Notes under the pieces: model-generated
What the model was told of the DNA's origin: nothing
Database searches by the model: none
What the model saw: only the letters and a program-made list of their open reading frames with translations
Shown here: in pieces, positions 1 to 8,606 of the stretch
Layout: every line of letters begins with the position of its first letter
Position numbering within the stretch: position 1 is the stretch's first letter
Source of the DNA: Bacteroidaceae bacterium
GTDB lineage: Bacteria > Bacteroidota > Bacteroidia > Bacteroidales > Bacteroidaceae
Length of the DNA: 34,795 nt
Assembly (NCBI GenBank): GCA_017465905.1
Contig: JAFTVE010000024.1
Location: 1 to 34,795 of the forward strand
Direction: 5' to 3'
Program-made: the position numbers and the translations under genes

Positions 1-7
1 AACTCAA

Positions 8-2404
8 ATGCTACTACACTACATCAAAATAGCCCTGCGCAACCTGCGCAAATACCCCGCGCAAACCGCCATCTCCGTGCTCGGCCTCGCCGCCGGCTTC
101 GTCTGCCTCTCGCTCTCCGCCCTGTGGATGCACTACGAGAACACTTACGACACCATGCACAAGGACTATGAGAGAATCTATGCATTTCAAGATCCGTATT
201 ATGCCAAGGCTGAAGGAACTGACTGGAATTCCACTCGCCTGCTTACATCCATGACTCTGGCACGGGCACTGCCCACTTTCCCCGAAGTGGAGGCGGCTAC
301 CGCTTGCAGACAAATAGATGCGGAATTACTATATAATGGTATACGCGCCACACATCTTGAGACTGACTCCACCTTCCTGAACGTGTTTAATTTGCCACTC
401 ATCGAGGGAAGACATACCTTTCTCTATCGTCCCCATGAAATGGCACTGACCGAGAGCATGGCAAAGCGCCTATTCCCCGACAAGCGTTCACCGCTGGGCG
501 AGACCGTGAAATTTGGATTCAGCCAATATACGGTGGCGGCTGTGGTACCCGACTGCCCACCGCATAGCATCTTCGATTACGACTGCATCTATCGCTTTAT
601 GGAAGGCAACCATATTTACGACGAAGGCAATACAGGCATGGTCTTTGCCAAGGCTTACGAATTGGCCGATATGGATACGCTGGCCGCTCGTGCCTACCGC
701 TTCAAGATTTGGGGCGGCATTGGAGAAACGCATATGTTGCCGCTCAAGGAGTCACACCGCCATGGTGGTAATTACCTTAGCCTGAGCTATGCCCATTTGC
801 AGACCTTCTTCCTATGCAGTGTGCTGATGGTGGTGTGTGCGCTTATCAACTACCTGGTACTCTACCTTATCCGTCTGCGCAGTCGCGAGCGTGAGATGGC
901 CTTGCGCATTGTCAATGGTTCCACGGTAGGCGGACTGATGGCGATGTTCCTTATCGAAGTGGCTATCGTGCTCTTTGCAGCGATGGCATTCGGCATGCTG
1001 GGTGTAGAGTGGCTGTACAGACCATTCGCACGCTTCGCTTCCATCACGGCGGACTATGGCTACATTATGAGCCGTGCGCTATGGATAATGCTTATCACTG
1101 CAGGCATTTGTTTTGTCCTTTGTGTCGTGCCTATTGCCATTGTACGAAACCGCACACTCACGGGACGTACCCAAAGAAACGACGTTTCCCGCAAGATAAG
1201 TTCGTTCGTGCAACTCACCGTAAGCATGGCTTTCGTATTCTGCACGGTGGTCATGTTCCGCCAGGTGCAGCACTTGCGGCGCACCGACTGGGGATTTCGC
1301 CTCACAGAGCGTGCCGTGCTTCAGATTCATTATGAAGACACTTACCTCAATCCCTCGCTGCCCGAGTGGGAGATTGCCAACGAAGAACGTATGCTGACGG
1401 CAGTTTATTCCCATGCGAGCACGCTACCCATGGTGGCCGATGCCATGCTTGAGGCCAATGATATGGCTCATCGGAACGGTGGAATGGCTGCCGCACAGGT
1501 AGCGGCCAAGGAGAACGGGCCGTGGGAAGCGTTGAACTATATGATGGGATTTTGGGATATAGGTAACCCTGTCTATGGATTCACCGTGCTGGAAGGTGCT
1601 CTGCCACGCGAAGCAGAATGGAAAGACAATGAAGTGGTCATTACCGACAATATGCGCCGTGTCTTGGGATGGGAAACGGCCGTAGGACAGACTATTTATT
1701 GGCGGCAGTTTAATGCAGAGAAGTACGAACGTTGTGTGGTGGTAGCTGTCATCAAGGACATCTACGAGCAGATGGTCACTGATGAAGCACGCCCTATGGG
1801 CTTCCGTCCGCGCTCATTCTGCAAACGCGAATACTTTTCTGACCCAGAGGGCGACTGGGGAACACCAGAGCAGATCGTGCTCACCTATGAAAGGGATATG
1901 CGAGACGAGTTTACTGAGGCCGTAGAGCAACTGATGAAACAGAAGTTCCCCTCTTATGTGTATGACTTGAAGTTCTCGGAGGACGTATTGGCCGCCAAGC
2001 TCCGAAGCGAGACCAATCTGATGACAATCCTTGGCATCATCACCGCCGTCTGCATCCTCGTGGCCGTGTTTGGCGTCTACTCCATCGTGACGCTTGCCTG
2101 TGCCCAGAGGCGCAAGGAGATTGCCCTGCGCAAGATTCACGGAGCCACGTTGGCGGACATCCTCTCTATATTTATAAAGGAGTACGGACTCATCGTCCTT
2201 GCCGCCTCGGCCGTGGCCTTCCCCATAGGCTATATGATAATGAAGGAGTGGGTGGCGCAGTACGTGAAGCAAGCGCCCATCGCCTGGTGGATATATGCCG
2301 TCATCCTCCTCGCCATCGTCCTGCTCATCGCCCTCTCGGTAGGCTCGCGCGTATGGCGCACCGCACGAGAGAATCCGGCGGAGGTGATTAAGAGGGGGAA
2401 TTAG
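8..2404 (+). CDS. FtsX/MacB-type ABC transporter permease
   Basis: This 798-residue inner-membrane protein has the layout of a duplicated FtsX/MacB permease. One membrane helix lies near residues 20-42 and is followed by a large periplasmic (MacB-PCD-like) region. A first FtsX module spans about 262-380 and contains the cytoplasmic signature RSREREMALRIVNGS. A further helix near 400-425 and a second periplasmic part come next. A second FtsX module spans about 670-785, with the matching signature RRKEIALRKIHGAT. The protein starts with the usual YIKIALRNLRKYP motif, so the ATG at position 8 is credible and the gene is complete. No ATPase gene is visible; by family habit it would lie upstream of the window. 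In Bacteroidales such permeases often sit in clusters of paralogues for export of peptides, lipids or drugs, so the substrate cannot be named. Confidence 0.9.
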   Translation: MLLHYIKIALRNLRKYPAQTAISVLGLAAGFVCLSLSALWMHYENTYDTMHKDYERIYAFQDPYYAKAEGTDWNSTRLLTSMTLARALPTFPEVEAATACRQIDAELLYNGIRATHLETDSTFLNVFNLPLIEGRHTFLYRPHEMALTESMAKRLFPDKRSPLGETVKFGFSQYTVAAVVPDCPPHSIFDYDCIYRFMEGNHIYDEGNTGMVFAKAYELADMDTLAARAYRFKIWGGIGETHMLPLKESHRHGGNYLSLSYAHLQTFFLCSVLMVVCALINYLVLYLIRLRSREREMALRIVNGSTVGGLMAMFLIEVAIVLFAAMAFGMLGVEWLYRPFARFASITADYGYIMSRALWIMLITAGICFVLCVVPIAIVRNRTLTGRTQRNDVSRKISSFVQLTVSMAFVFCTVVMFRQVQHLRRTDWGFRLTERAVLQIHYEDTYLNPSLPEWEIANEERMLTAVYSHASTLPMVADAMLEANDMAHRNGGMAAAQVAAKENGPWEALNYMMGFWDIGNPVYGFTVLEGALPREAEWKDNEVVITDNMRRVLGWETAVGQTIYWRQFNAEKYERCVVVAVIKDIYEQMVTDEARPMGFRPRSFCKREYFSDPEGDWGTPEQIVLTYERDMRDEFTEAVEQLMKQKFPSYVYDLKFSEDVLAAKLRSETNLMTILGIITAVCILVAVFGVYSIVTLACAQRRKEIALRKIHGATLADILSIFIKEYGLIVLAASAVAFPIGYMIMKEWVAQYVKQAPIAWWIYAVILLAIVLLIALSVGSRVWRTARENPAEVIKRGN

Positions 2405-2453
2405 GGAGCCTCCCCCTGCCCCTCCCAAGGAGGGGTGACTCGGCATTGCGGAA
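2404..2453. repeat. C-rich interspersed repeat, copy 1
   Basis: Just after the permease stop lies a C-rich block ending in CCTCCCAAGGAGGGG, a short inverted repeat, followed about 6 bp later by GGCATTGCGGA. The same arrangement (C-rich block, inverted repeat, then GGCATCGCGGA) recurs inside the VapE-like gene near 25942-25996, so this is an interspersed repeat family rather than a terminator unique to this gene. It has no T-run, although it could still end transcription. Confidence 0.6.
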
Positions 2454-2567
2454 TAAAACAAGTTATGCAAACAAAAACGAACAAACCGTATACAAAATAA
2501 TTAAAACGACCTGTCTGCTTCACATGAACAAACAGAGCTGTAAGAGGTTATAATACCAGGAACAGAA

Positions 2568-3209
2568 ATGTTAGTATTTATGAACCTGATAATATTCCTT
2601 TTTATGGCAACAACGAAGATTGCAGCATACACGCTGCCTGTACTCCCCTATCCGACTCATGCATTAGAGCCTGTAATCAGTGAAGAGACGCTCAAGAACC
2701 ATCATGGTAAACATCTTGCCGCGTATGTAAACAACCTGAACAAACTGATACCAGGAAGTGAGTATGAAGGACTGTTGGTGGAAGAAATTGTGCAGCAAGC
2801 GCCTGACGGCCCCATCTACAATAATGCCGCACAGGTGATGAATCATCGACTTTACTTCGAGCAGTTTGTTCCGGCCTCACAATATAAAGCTCCAGGAAGC
2901 CGATTTACCAATGCCATCAACTTTCACTTCGGAGGGATGGATGCATTCAAAAGACAGATGACCGATGCTGCCATGAATGTTTTTGGTAGCGGTTGGGTAT
3001 GGCTGACCATAGATACAGAAGGCAGGTTGTCGATAGTGACAGAAGCAGGAGGAGGCAATCCTTGGCGACGTGGACTCACACCTATACTCGGTATCGATTG
3101 TTGGGAACACAGCTGGTATCTTGACCATGCATTCGACAAGAAAGCCCACTACGACAGCTTATGGGACATCATCAACTGGGATGTGATAGAAAATCGATTA
3201 CCCTTATAA
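2568..3209 (+). CDS. sodB: Superoxide dismutase, iron/cambialistic type
   Basis: Converts superoxide to oxygen and hydrogen peroxide using a bound metal. Counted from the first ATG, the metal ligands align as His45 (in NHHGKH), His93 (in NHRLYF), Asp177 and His181 (in DCWEHSWYLDH). The second-sphere Tyr is residue 53. Gln89, in AAQVMNH, is in the position used by iron enzymes. The C-terminal NWDVIENR is family-typical. Departures from close relatives are Arg94 where Thr is usual, Cys178 where Val is usual, and His187 after the last ligand motif. The N-terminus is extended by a hydrophobic stretch (residues 3-13) before TLPVLPYPTHALEP. Either the protein is exported, which is unusual for this enzyme in the group, or translation starts at the later ATG at 2604. 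No clear ribosome-binding site decides the start. A strong terminator follows, so it is probably monocistronic. Confidence 0.93.
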   Translation: MLVFMNLIIFLFMATTKIAAYTLPVLPYPTHALEPVISEETLKNHHGKHLAAYVNNLNKLIPGSEYEGLLVEEIVQQAPDGPIYNNAAQVMNHRLYFEQFVPASQYKAPGSRFTNAINFHFGGMDAFKRQMTDAAMNVFGSGWVWLTIDTEGRLSIVTEAGGGNPWRRGLTPILGIDCWEHSWYLDHAFDKKAHYDSLWDIINWDVIENRLPL

Positions 3210-3247
3210 AAAAGAAATGCGGAGCATGCTCCGCATTTCTTTTTTTA
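3208..3247 (+). terminator. Rho-independent terminator after sodB
   Basis: A perfect palindrome, with arm AGAAATGCGGAGCA and its complement at 3213-3240, is preceded by an A-run and followed by seven or more T. It starts just after the sodB stop codon. It can act on both strands but lies well downstream of the sulfatase stop on the minus strand. Confidence 0.9.
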
Positions 3248-3325
3248 TAAACAGCGTAAGTCCTATATAAGGATTCTTTATTTAATTGCCCTCCTTGATT
3301 AGAGAGTGAAGGCCATAAACAAAGT

Positions 3326-4858
3326 CTACAGCTCGGCTTTGAGCAGGTTTACCATACGCTCCACGACCTCTGGATGCTCCGCTGCCACATTGTGTTGCTC
3401 ACCCAAATCAGTAGCGATGTGATAGAGTTGTGCTTGTCGCGCATTGCCCAGCTCCGTATTGGTAAGGCTATTATAAGCATAGCCGTTCGATGGAGCTATA
3501 TATTTCCATTCCCCATCATAGATAGAGATGGAGCCCGCCTTCTCCACGATGTAGTCGCGTCCTTCCTCATCATTGCCCATTAGTGCAGGCAAAGCATCGC
3601 GACTATCGGGCGCAGCACCCTCATCGGCAGTGATACCCAACAGGGAAGCCATCGAGGCAAAGAGGTCGATATGCGACACTAACGCATGGCTCACACCTGG
3701 CTTGATGCGCCGTGGCCACGATACGATGAGAGGCACCCTCGTACCAGCCTCGAAGTTGCTATACTTGCCACCGCGCAAGTCACCCCATGGACGATGGTTG
3801 CCCAACAGTTCCACTGCCTGGTCGGCATATCCGTCATCCACCACAGGACCATTGTCGCTCGTGAGAATGACGAGTGTGTTTTCAGCTATGCCCCGACGCT
3901 CCAGCGCATCAAGCACGGCACCTACCGTATAGTCGAATTGTAGAATAGCATCACCTCGGGGCCCCATGCCACTCTTGCCTACAAAACGCGGGTGCGGATA
4001 GCGCGGTACGTGGATATCGTTTGTCCCCAAATAGAGGAAGAAAGGTTCATCGGCATGTTCCTCAATAAAACGTACGGCATGATGAGTGATGCTGTCGGCA
4101 ATGTTCTCATCTTCCCATAATGCTCCGCGACCACCCTTCATATATCCAATGCGCGATATACCATTTACGATGGCTTGGTCGTGTCCGTGATTAGGACTGG
4201 GATGGAGCTTCGTGAGCAGTTCGGGGTTGGTACGTCCCAAAGGCTCGCCAGCAAAAGGGGTACGGTAGCTAACAAAGATTGAGTCCGAAGGGTCAAGGCC
4301 CACTACCCTACCGTTCTCCACCCACACACAGGGCACGCGATCACCCGTAGCCGCCATGATGTACGAGTAGTCAAAGCCGATATCCGTAGGTCCTGGTGTT
4401 ATATGTCCGTTCCAATCCTGCATACCCGTCTTGTCGGCCAATCCCAAGTGCCACTTGCCTACGGCACCCGTAACATATCCCTGTTGTCGGAAAAGGTCGG
4501 CCACCGTCTGTTGTTCAGGCCTTATAATCATACCAGCATTGCCTGCCGCCACACCCGTATCGTTGCGTCGCCAGCTATAGTGCCCAGTGAGCAACGAGTA
4601 ACGCGAGGGTGTACTCGTAGCAGCCACAGCATGAGCATCAGTGAAGCGAAGCCCCGCTTCAGCCAATCGCTCTACCTGCGGCGTGTTTATGGTAGGCTCT
4701 CCATAGGGACTAAGATCACCATACCCCACATCATCGGCAAGCAGTAATATCACATTAGGACGCTTAGCATCAGTACGCACCCGCTTAGCCTTGCTTCCCG
4801 AGCAACCTGTGAGCATCGTAGTGCCCACACCCAAACATATCAGCAGACTTTTCTTCAT
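3326..4858 (-). CDS. Ser-type sulfatase (arylsulfatase family S1), lipoprotein
   Basis: Predicted sulfatase of 510 residues that removes sulfate esters, probably from host or plant glycans, in the periplasm or at the outer membrane. A lipoprotein signal ends in LTGC (Cys19). The metal site begins with NVILLLADDVGYGD (Asp42, Asp43). The modification motif is STPSRYSLLTG, with Ser82 as the residue to be oxidised to formylglycine. It is therefore the Ser-type, which in anaerobes needs the radical SAM maturase anSME. That gene is not in this window; the radical SAM gene at 8607-10247 belongs to a different family. Downstream motifs GKWHLG, LYLGTNDIHVP, LTSDNGP and GGKYSNFEAGTRVPLIVSWP match arylsulfatases. 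The substrate cannot be told from sequence. The gene stands alone, divergent from oxyR. Confidence 0.92.
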   Translation of the reverse strand: MKKSLLICLGVGTTMLTGCSGSKAKRVRTDAKRPNVILLLADDVGYGDLSPYGEPTINTPQVERLAEAGLRFTDAHAVAATSTPSRYSLLTGHYSWRRNDTGVAAGNAGMIIRPEQQTVADLFRQQGYVTGAVGKWHLGLADKTGMQDWNGHITPGPTDIGFDYSYIMAATGDRVPCVWVENGRVVGLDPSDSIFVSYRTPFAGEPLGRTNPELLTKLHPSPNHGHDQAIVNGISRIGYMKGGRGALWEDENIADSITHHAVRFIEEHADEPFFLYLGTNDIHVPRYPHPRFVGKSGMGPRGDAILQFDYTVGAVLDALERRGIAENTLVILTSDNGPVVDDGYADQAVELLGNHRPWGDLRGGKYSNFEAGTRVPLIVSWPRRIKPGVSHALVSHIDLFASMASLLGITADEGAAPDSRDALPALMGNDEEGRDYIVEKAGSISIYDGEWKYIAPSNGYAYNSLTNTELGNARQAQLYHIATDLGEQHNVAAEHPEVVERMVNLLKAEL

Positions 4859-4889
4859 GATATCATATGTTTTGTGTTATAGTTCACTG

Positions 4890-4897
4890 CAAAGGTA
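4890..4897 (-). promoter_or_regulatory. Candidate -7 promoter box for the sulfatase
   Basis: On the minus strand this reads TACCTTTG, a perfect fit to the Bacteroidales -7 consensus TAnnTTTG, about 30 bp before the sulfatase start. The matching upstream box is only TTTC about 21 bp away, so the call rests mainly on the -7 element. Confidence 0.5.
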
Positions 4898-4950
4898 ACC
4901 ATAAACAATCAGAATATCGAAACTTGTTTCATTTTTTAGTAGTTTGCCCC

Positions 4951-5120
4951 TATCTTTATGGCAAACCATGAAGATACTCTCGCTCGTTGCAAAAAGTTCA
5001 AGTAAACTTGGCTTTTCACTCGCTTATGCGTATCTTTATGGTAAACCATGAAGATACTCTCGCTCGTTGCAAAAAGTTCAAGTAAACTTGGCTTTTCACT
5101 CGCTTATGCGTATCTTTGCA
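4951..5120 (+). repeat. 80-bp tandem duplication in the oxyR promoter region
   Basis: The block 4951-5030 is repeated at 5031-5110 with a single difference (C at 4962, T at 5042), and a third copy begins at 5111 with TATCTTTGCA before diverging. Each repeat starts with a -7-like box: TATCTTTA in the two full copies and a perfect TATCTTTG in the last. Inside each copy is an ATG followed by an open frame, which lengthens the apparent oxyR reading frame upstream. The near-identity implies a recent duplication. Confidence 0.95.
5088..5118 (+). promoter_or_regulatory. oxyR promoter
   Basis: TTG at 5088-5090, a 20-bp spacer, then TATCTTTG at 5111-5118: a close match to the Bacteroidales promoter consensus. 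It ends about 30 bp before the chosen oxyR start at 5150. This makes the longer reading frame from 5048, which would begin upstream of the promoter, unlikely to be the real protein start. Confidence 0.75.
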
Positions 5121-5149
5121 GCTACATAACAAAACTTCAGAAAGCAAAC

Positions 5150-6076
5150 ATGAACATCCAGCAACTAGAGTACATTGTGGCGCTCGATAAGCACCGCCAC
5201 TTTCAAAGGGCAGCAGAGGCGTGTGGAGTGAGCCAACCGACACTAAGCGCACTGATACAAAAACTCGAAGAGGAACTCGACCTCATCCTTTTCGACCGCA
5301 AGAGTCACCCTATAAGCACAACAGAAAGTGGACGCGCCGTTGTGGACCAAGCACGTGTGGTGCTTTACCACATAGCACAATTGAAAGAGATGACACGCTC
5401 GGAAAAAGAGCTCAGTAGCGGCACCGTACGCATCGGAGTCATACCCACCGTAGCCCCCTATATCTTACCCCGACTATTCAAACAGATGCAGCAAATGTTT
5501 CCACAGATTGAGCTACGGGCCTTCGAACTGCGTACTGCAGTCATCATAGAACAGTTGCGCAAGGCCGAGCTTGACATGGCGATACTGGCCACACCACTCG
5601 AGCAACCCGATTTTCTGGAGATACCACTTTACTACGAAAAGTTTGCTGCCTACGTATCGCCCTGCGAAGAGCTTTACAACAAGGAGGAAATTGTAGCCAA
5701 CGAAATGCCAACCGAACACCTTTGGGTCCTGAAGGAAGGGCACTGCATGAGAAACCAGGTATTCAACTTCTGTCAGACCCAATCGACCTATTCAACGACT
5801 TACGAAGCGGGTAGCATAGACACGCTCATCAAGATTGTGGATGAGAATGGAGGCTACACAGTCATCCCTGAGCTGCACCTTCCCTTACTACACGACACAC
5901 AGCAGCAACATGTGCGCCATCTCTCGGCTCCCACTCCCGTACGCGAAATATCGCTTGTCATCCGTCAAGATTATGTTCGCGAACGCCTCATCAACTCGAT
6001 AGCCGATGCTGTAAAGGCTTTCATACCGGAAGAGATGCTCGACACACGCCTGAAGAAATTTGCCATCAAGCTGTAG
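5150..6076 (+). CDS. oxyR: LysR-type hydrogen peroxide sensor OxyR
   Basis: A 308-residue LysR-type transcription regulator that activates peroxide-defence genes. A winged helix-turn-helix occupies about residues 1-60 (FQRAAEACGVSQPTLSALIQKLEEELDLILFDR) and is followed by the two-lobed sensor domain. With the start at 5150, the redox pair is Cys199 and Cys208 in GHCMRNQVFNFC, the same spacing and even the same numbering as in E. coli OxyR. The open frame extends upstream to 5048, but that part overlaps the promoter and the duplicated leader, so MNIQQLEY is taken as the true start. Its stop is only 9 bp from the end of the convergent nuclease-family gene. The sodB gene lies about 1.9 kb away, beyond the sulfatase, in keeping with an oxidative-stress theme. 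Confidence 0.95.
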   Translation: MNIQQLEYIVALDKHRHFQRAAEACGVSQPTLSALIQKLEEELDLILFDRKSHPISTTESGRAVVDQARVVLYHIAQLKEMTRSEKELSSGTVRIGVIPTVAPYILPRLFKQMQQMFPQIELRAFELRTAVIIEQLRKAELDMAILATPLEQPDFLEIPLYYEKFAAYVSPCEELYNKEEIVANEMPTEHLWVLKEGHCMRNQVFNFCQTQSTYSTTYEAGSIDTLIKIVDENGGYTVIPELHLPLLHDTQQQHVRHLSAPTPVREISLVIRQDYVRERLINSIADAVKAFIPEEMLDTRLKKFAIKL

Positions 6077-6085
6077 CCAAAACAA

Positions 6086-7078
6086 TTATTGGAACTGTAA
6101 CCAAAGGTCGAAACATACGGGGAGGTGATCACTGACGCCTCCCCGATAATGTATGCCATTGTAGGTGCGCAAGGGACGACGACCACCATAGAGAGGCTCA
6201 GCCTCGGTGAGCGACTGATCGGAAGGAACCCATGCTCCAGAAGGTGCAAGGCATAAATGGCACGTCATGTCGAGCAAGGCAGGAGTGAGATACACATGAT
6301 CAATTTGTTGCCAATGTCCCTTGTAGCGGTAGCTTCCTCCAAGCGTATCGGTAATGCATACGAGGCGGTCATTAACAATGAGCGGGCGCAAGGCTTGGCT
6401 ACGTGAAGTATCATTGAAATCACCCATAGCAACAATACGCGGTACACTGCGTGCCGAAGTAAGGGAATCTACCACTTGACACATATATGCTACTACATCA
6501 TGGCGCAAACGAGCAGCCTTGCGACCATTGAGACGACTAGGGAGATGACAGACCAGAATATCAAGGGTATCGCCCGTTACTAGCGTACCACTCACACAGA
6601 GCATATCACGTACATGACTTCCCTTTGGAAGATAGTGTGCAGGCAGGCGCAACGAGCGACTGGCGAAGGGACGAAAAGAGGTAGTTTTATAAAGCAAGGC
6701 CACATCAATACCACGAGGGTCGAGCGATGAGGTAACCAGATATTCATAACGTGCAGTACGCAGCGATGAGCGGCGAGTGAGATCGTAGAGCACGCTATCG
6801 TTCTCCACTTCACATAAGGCAACGAACTCTGGAGCGCGGTCGTCACCAATAGTTGCCAACGTTTGACTCACAGCATGCAGTTTGTTCCAATAGCGGAAGG
6901 AAGTCCAGCGACGCAACGAATTGGGTAGGAAGGCCTCATCATGGGTAAGGCTGTCATCCTTGCAGTCGAAGAGGTTCTCCACATTATAGGTAACGAAGCG
7001 AAGTCGCTCCTGTGCTACAAGCGTCATCGGCCATAACAGCACGAGCAAAAAGCCGAACAGGCTACTCTTTCTTCCCAT
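6086..7078 (-). CDS. Endonuclease/exonuclease/phosphatase family protein, exported
   Basis: A metal-dependent phosphoesterase of the DNase I-like (EEP) superfamily, about 330 residues. Signature motifs in order are RFVTYNVENLFD (Asn ligand), ALCEVEN (catalytic Glu), CHLPSR, MGDFND and the final SDHLPV His motif. A clean signal peptide (MGRKSSLFGFLLVLLWPMTLVAQ, cleaved before ERLRF) supports the start at 7078 and a location outside the cytoplasm. An in-frame ATG at 7105 would add nine residues. It overlaps the stop of the upstream beta-helix lipoprotein gene by 17 bp, so the two are probably translated together. Whether it cuts nucleic acid, a phospholipid or a sugar phosphate cannot be read from the sequence. 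It is last in a six-gene leftward run. Confidence 0.88.
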   Translation of the reverse strand: MGRKSSLFGFLLVLLWPMTLVAQERLRFVTYNVENLFDCKDDSLTHDEAFLPNSLRRWTSFRYWNKLHAVSQTLATIGDDRAPEFVALCEVENDSVLYDLTRRSSLRTARYEYLVTSSLDPRGIDVALLYKTTSFRPFASRSLRLPAHYLPKGSHVRDMLCVSGTLVTGDTLDILVCHLPSRLNGRKAARLRHDVVAYMCQVVDSLTSARSVPRIVAMGDFNDTSRSQALRPLIVNDRLVCITDTLGGSYRYKGHWQQIDHVYLTPALLDMTCHLCLAPSGAWVPSDQSLTEAEPLYGGRRPLRTYNGIHYRGGVSDHLPVCFDLWLQFQ

Positions 7079-8555
7079 ACTCCACATACTGATAGCAACC
7101 TGCATCTATAGGACCTTCTTTATGGCGCGGCTGCCCATCCTTATCATACCCGAGTTGTTCTGTCGGGGCATAGAGTCCTATACCTCTCGCACATGACAGA
7201 GAGTCGAGATGGAAATCATAAATGAAGTTGTCATGGTCGATGGTACGGAAGTTGCTACGCGCATAGGCCACACTATCCTTATGCTCCCACACGATGTTGG
7301 AGAAATGCAACGAATCGGGTTCACGGGCCTCACCCTTAGAATTGATGAGTGAATGCGTGAAGACAAACTGAGCGTACTCAGAGTAGTCGACAGAGTCGGT
7401 CTTCTCCAACACCTTACCCATCAGTTCATCATCCTTAGAACCAGTAACAATGCAGTTGGCAAAAGTAGTAAATACCAACGGATAGATAACTTCATCCTCT
7501 GCATCGTAATTGGAGATGTTAAGCGCCACGCCTCGTTCGCTACTCCAAGGAAAAAAGTTTGCCATCGTGCAATGCCAGAACTGCAATAGCCCACCAAGAA
7601 TATTAACACAATGTCCACCAGCATTCGTAAAAAGACTATTAAAGATCTCAGCATTACAGAGCGTGAGCTGTAGGGCATCTTCGTCAACATTGTGTATTTG
7701 GCTGTCACGCATTCTCAACTTAAGGCGAGTCATATCGTTGCTCCTAGCACGCAGACCATAGGTACCGCTATGTATATCACAATGCTCGAAGATATTTCCA
7801 AAACTTGTCGGATGCAACGTGATACCACCCCACTGTGCTGAAAGGCGATCGTAGGGAAGATAGCTGAACATGCGGTCGGTGCGTGCGCCACGAAACACAA
7901 TGGGATCTTCCACCGTACCTATAGCCTCGATGCGTCCGTGTACCTGCACCTCCACCTTATCGCGCAAAAAAAGGCGTGTACCTGGCTCAAGATAGAGCGT
8001 GGCTCCCTCCTCGATGCGCAGACTGTCGTAAATAAGGTAAGGGCGGCGTGCTGTAAGCCGCTTGTCGGTATCAAAAACTTGACCGCGAAGCACGATAGCA
8101 TCTTGTCCGTAAGCGCAGAGTTGCACCTGCTGGCTGACACCGCTCTCAAGGAAAAACTGCAGAGAGTCACGCACCTCGAAAGGCTCGTCGTGACCACGAG
8201 GGTCGACAGTGACCTCCACGAAGACAAACAAGCTGTCGCCACCACGCACAGTGAAGTCACTGAAGCTGGTACCAGCCAACCCATCAAGATTGAGCCGGAA
8301 AGGCGAACGGTCACCACCAGCCAAAACAGCATTCGCAATACGCAAATCGGCTTTATTGCGATTGTATATCAGAAATGAATAGGTGGAGGAACTGACTGAG
8401 GTGAAAAGGGTATCGAAAGAGATCGTATCGGAGGAAAATGCCAACCGATGGGCAGGATCAGTGGAGTAGCCTTGCTCATCGCGGCAACTCGCCACACACA
8501 GCAGCGCTGTGGCTGCAAGCAACATTCCTATCAGTCTCGTCAGAAGCCTCATCAT
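7062..8555 (-). CDS. Right-handed parallel beta-helix lipoprotein
   Basis: A 497-residue lipoprotein (lipobox VASC, Cys24) of unknown exact role. An N-terminal beta-rich domain (about 30-160), rich in Asp and Ser, includes FDTLFTSVSSSTYSFLIYN. From about 185 to 400 there are short beta-strand repeats with Asn, His and Gly turns, such as GTVEDPIVFRGAR, WGGITLHPTSFGNIFEHCDI and GGHCVNILGGLLQFWHCTMANF. This is the pattern of a right-handed parallel beta-helix as in pectate-lyase-like folds. No catalytic set is recognisable, so it may bind rather than cut a polysaccharide. The C-terminus, GIGLYAPTEQLGYDKDGQPRHKEGPIDAGCYQYV, resembles the closing segment of many Bacteroidetes parallel-helix proteins. 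Its stop overlaps the start of the next gene, implying coupling. The first ATG is used; the second codon is also ATG. Confidence 0.85.
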   Translation of the reverse strand: MMRLLTRLIGMLLAATALLCVASCRDEQGYSTDPAHRLAFSSDTISFDTLFTSVSSSTYSFLIYNRNKADLRIANAVLAGGDRSPFRLNLDGLAGTSFSDFTVRGGDSLFVFVEVTVDPRGHDEPFEVRDSLQFFLESGVSQQVQLCAYGQDAIVLRGQVFDTDKRLTARRPYLIYDSLRIEEGATLYLEPGTRLFLRDKVEVQVHGRIEAIGTVEDPIVFRGARTDRMFSYLPYDRLSAQWGGITLHPTSFGNIFEHCDIHSGTYGLRARSNDMTRLKLRMRDSQIHNVDEDALQLTLCNAEIFNSLFTNAGGHCVNILGGLLQFWHCTMANFFPWSSERGVALNISNYDAEDEVIYPLVFTTFANCIVTGSKDDELMGKVLEKTDSVDYSEYAQFVFTHSLINSKGEAREPDSLHFSNIVWEHKDSVAYARSNFRTIDHDNFIYDFHLDSLSCARGIGLYAPTEQLGYDKDGQPRHKEGPIDAGCYQYVEYGKKE

Positions 8556-8606
8556 TGTAATTCTTAGATATCGAATATATAACGCACGACAGGTCGATAT
8601 ATTGTA

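Noticed and set aside
1814-2470. Long minus-strand open frame opposite the permease end
   Set aside because: A shadow of the permease gene and the C-rich repeat: low-complexity Gly, Asp and Glu runs and no recognisable domain.
5048-5149. Upstream extension of oxyR (leader peptide MKILSLVAKSSSKLGF...)
   Set aside because: It begins before the consensus promoter, lies within the duplicated 80-bp block, and has no relation to OxyR. Starting at 5150 gives Cys199 and Cys208 exactly as in E. coli.
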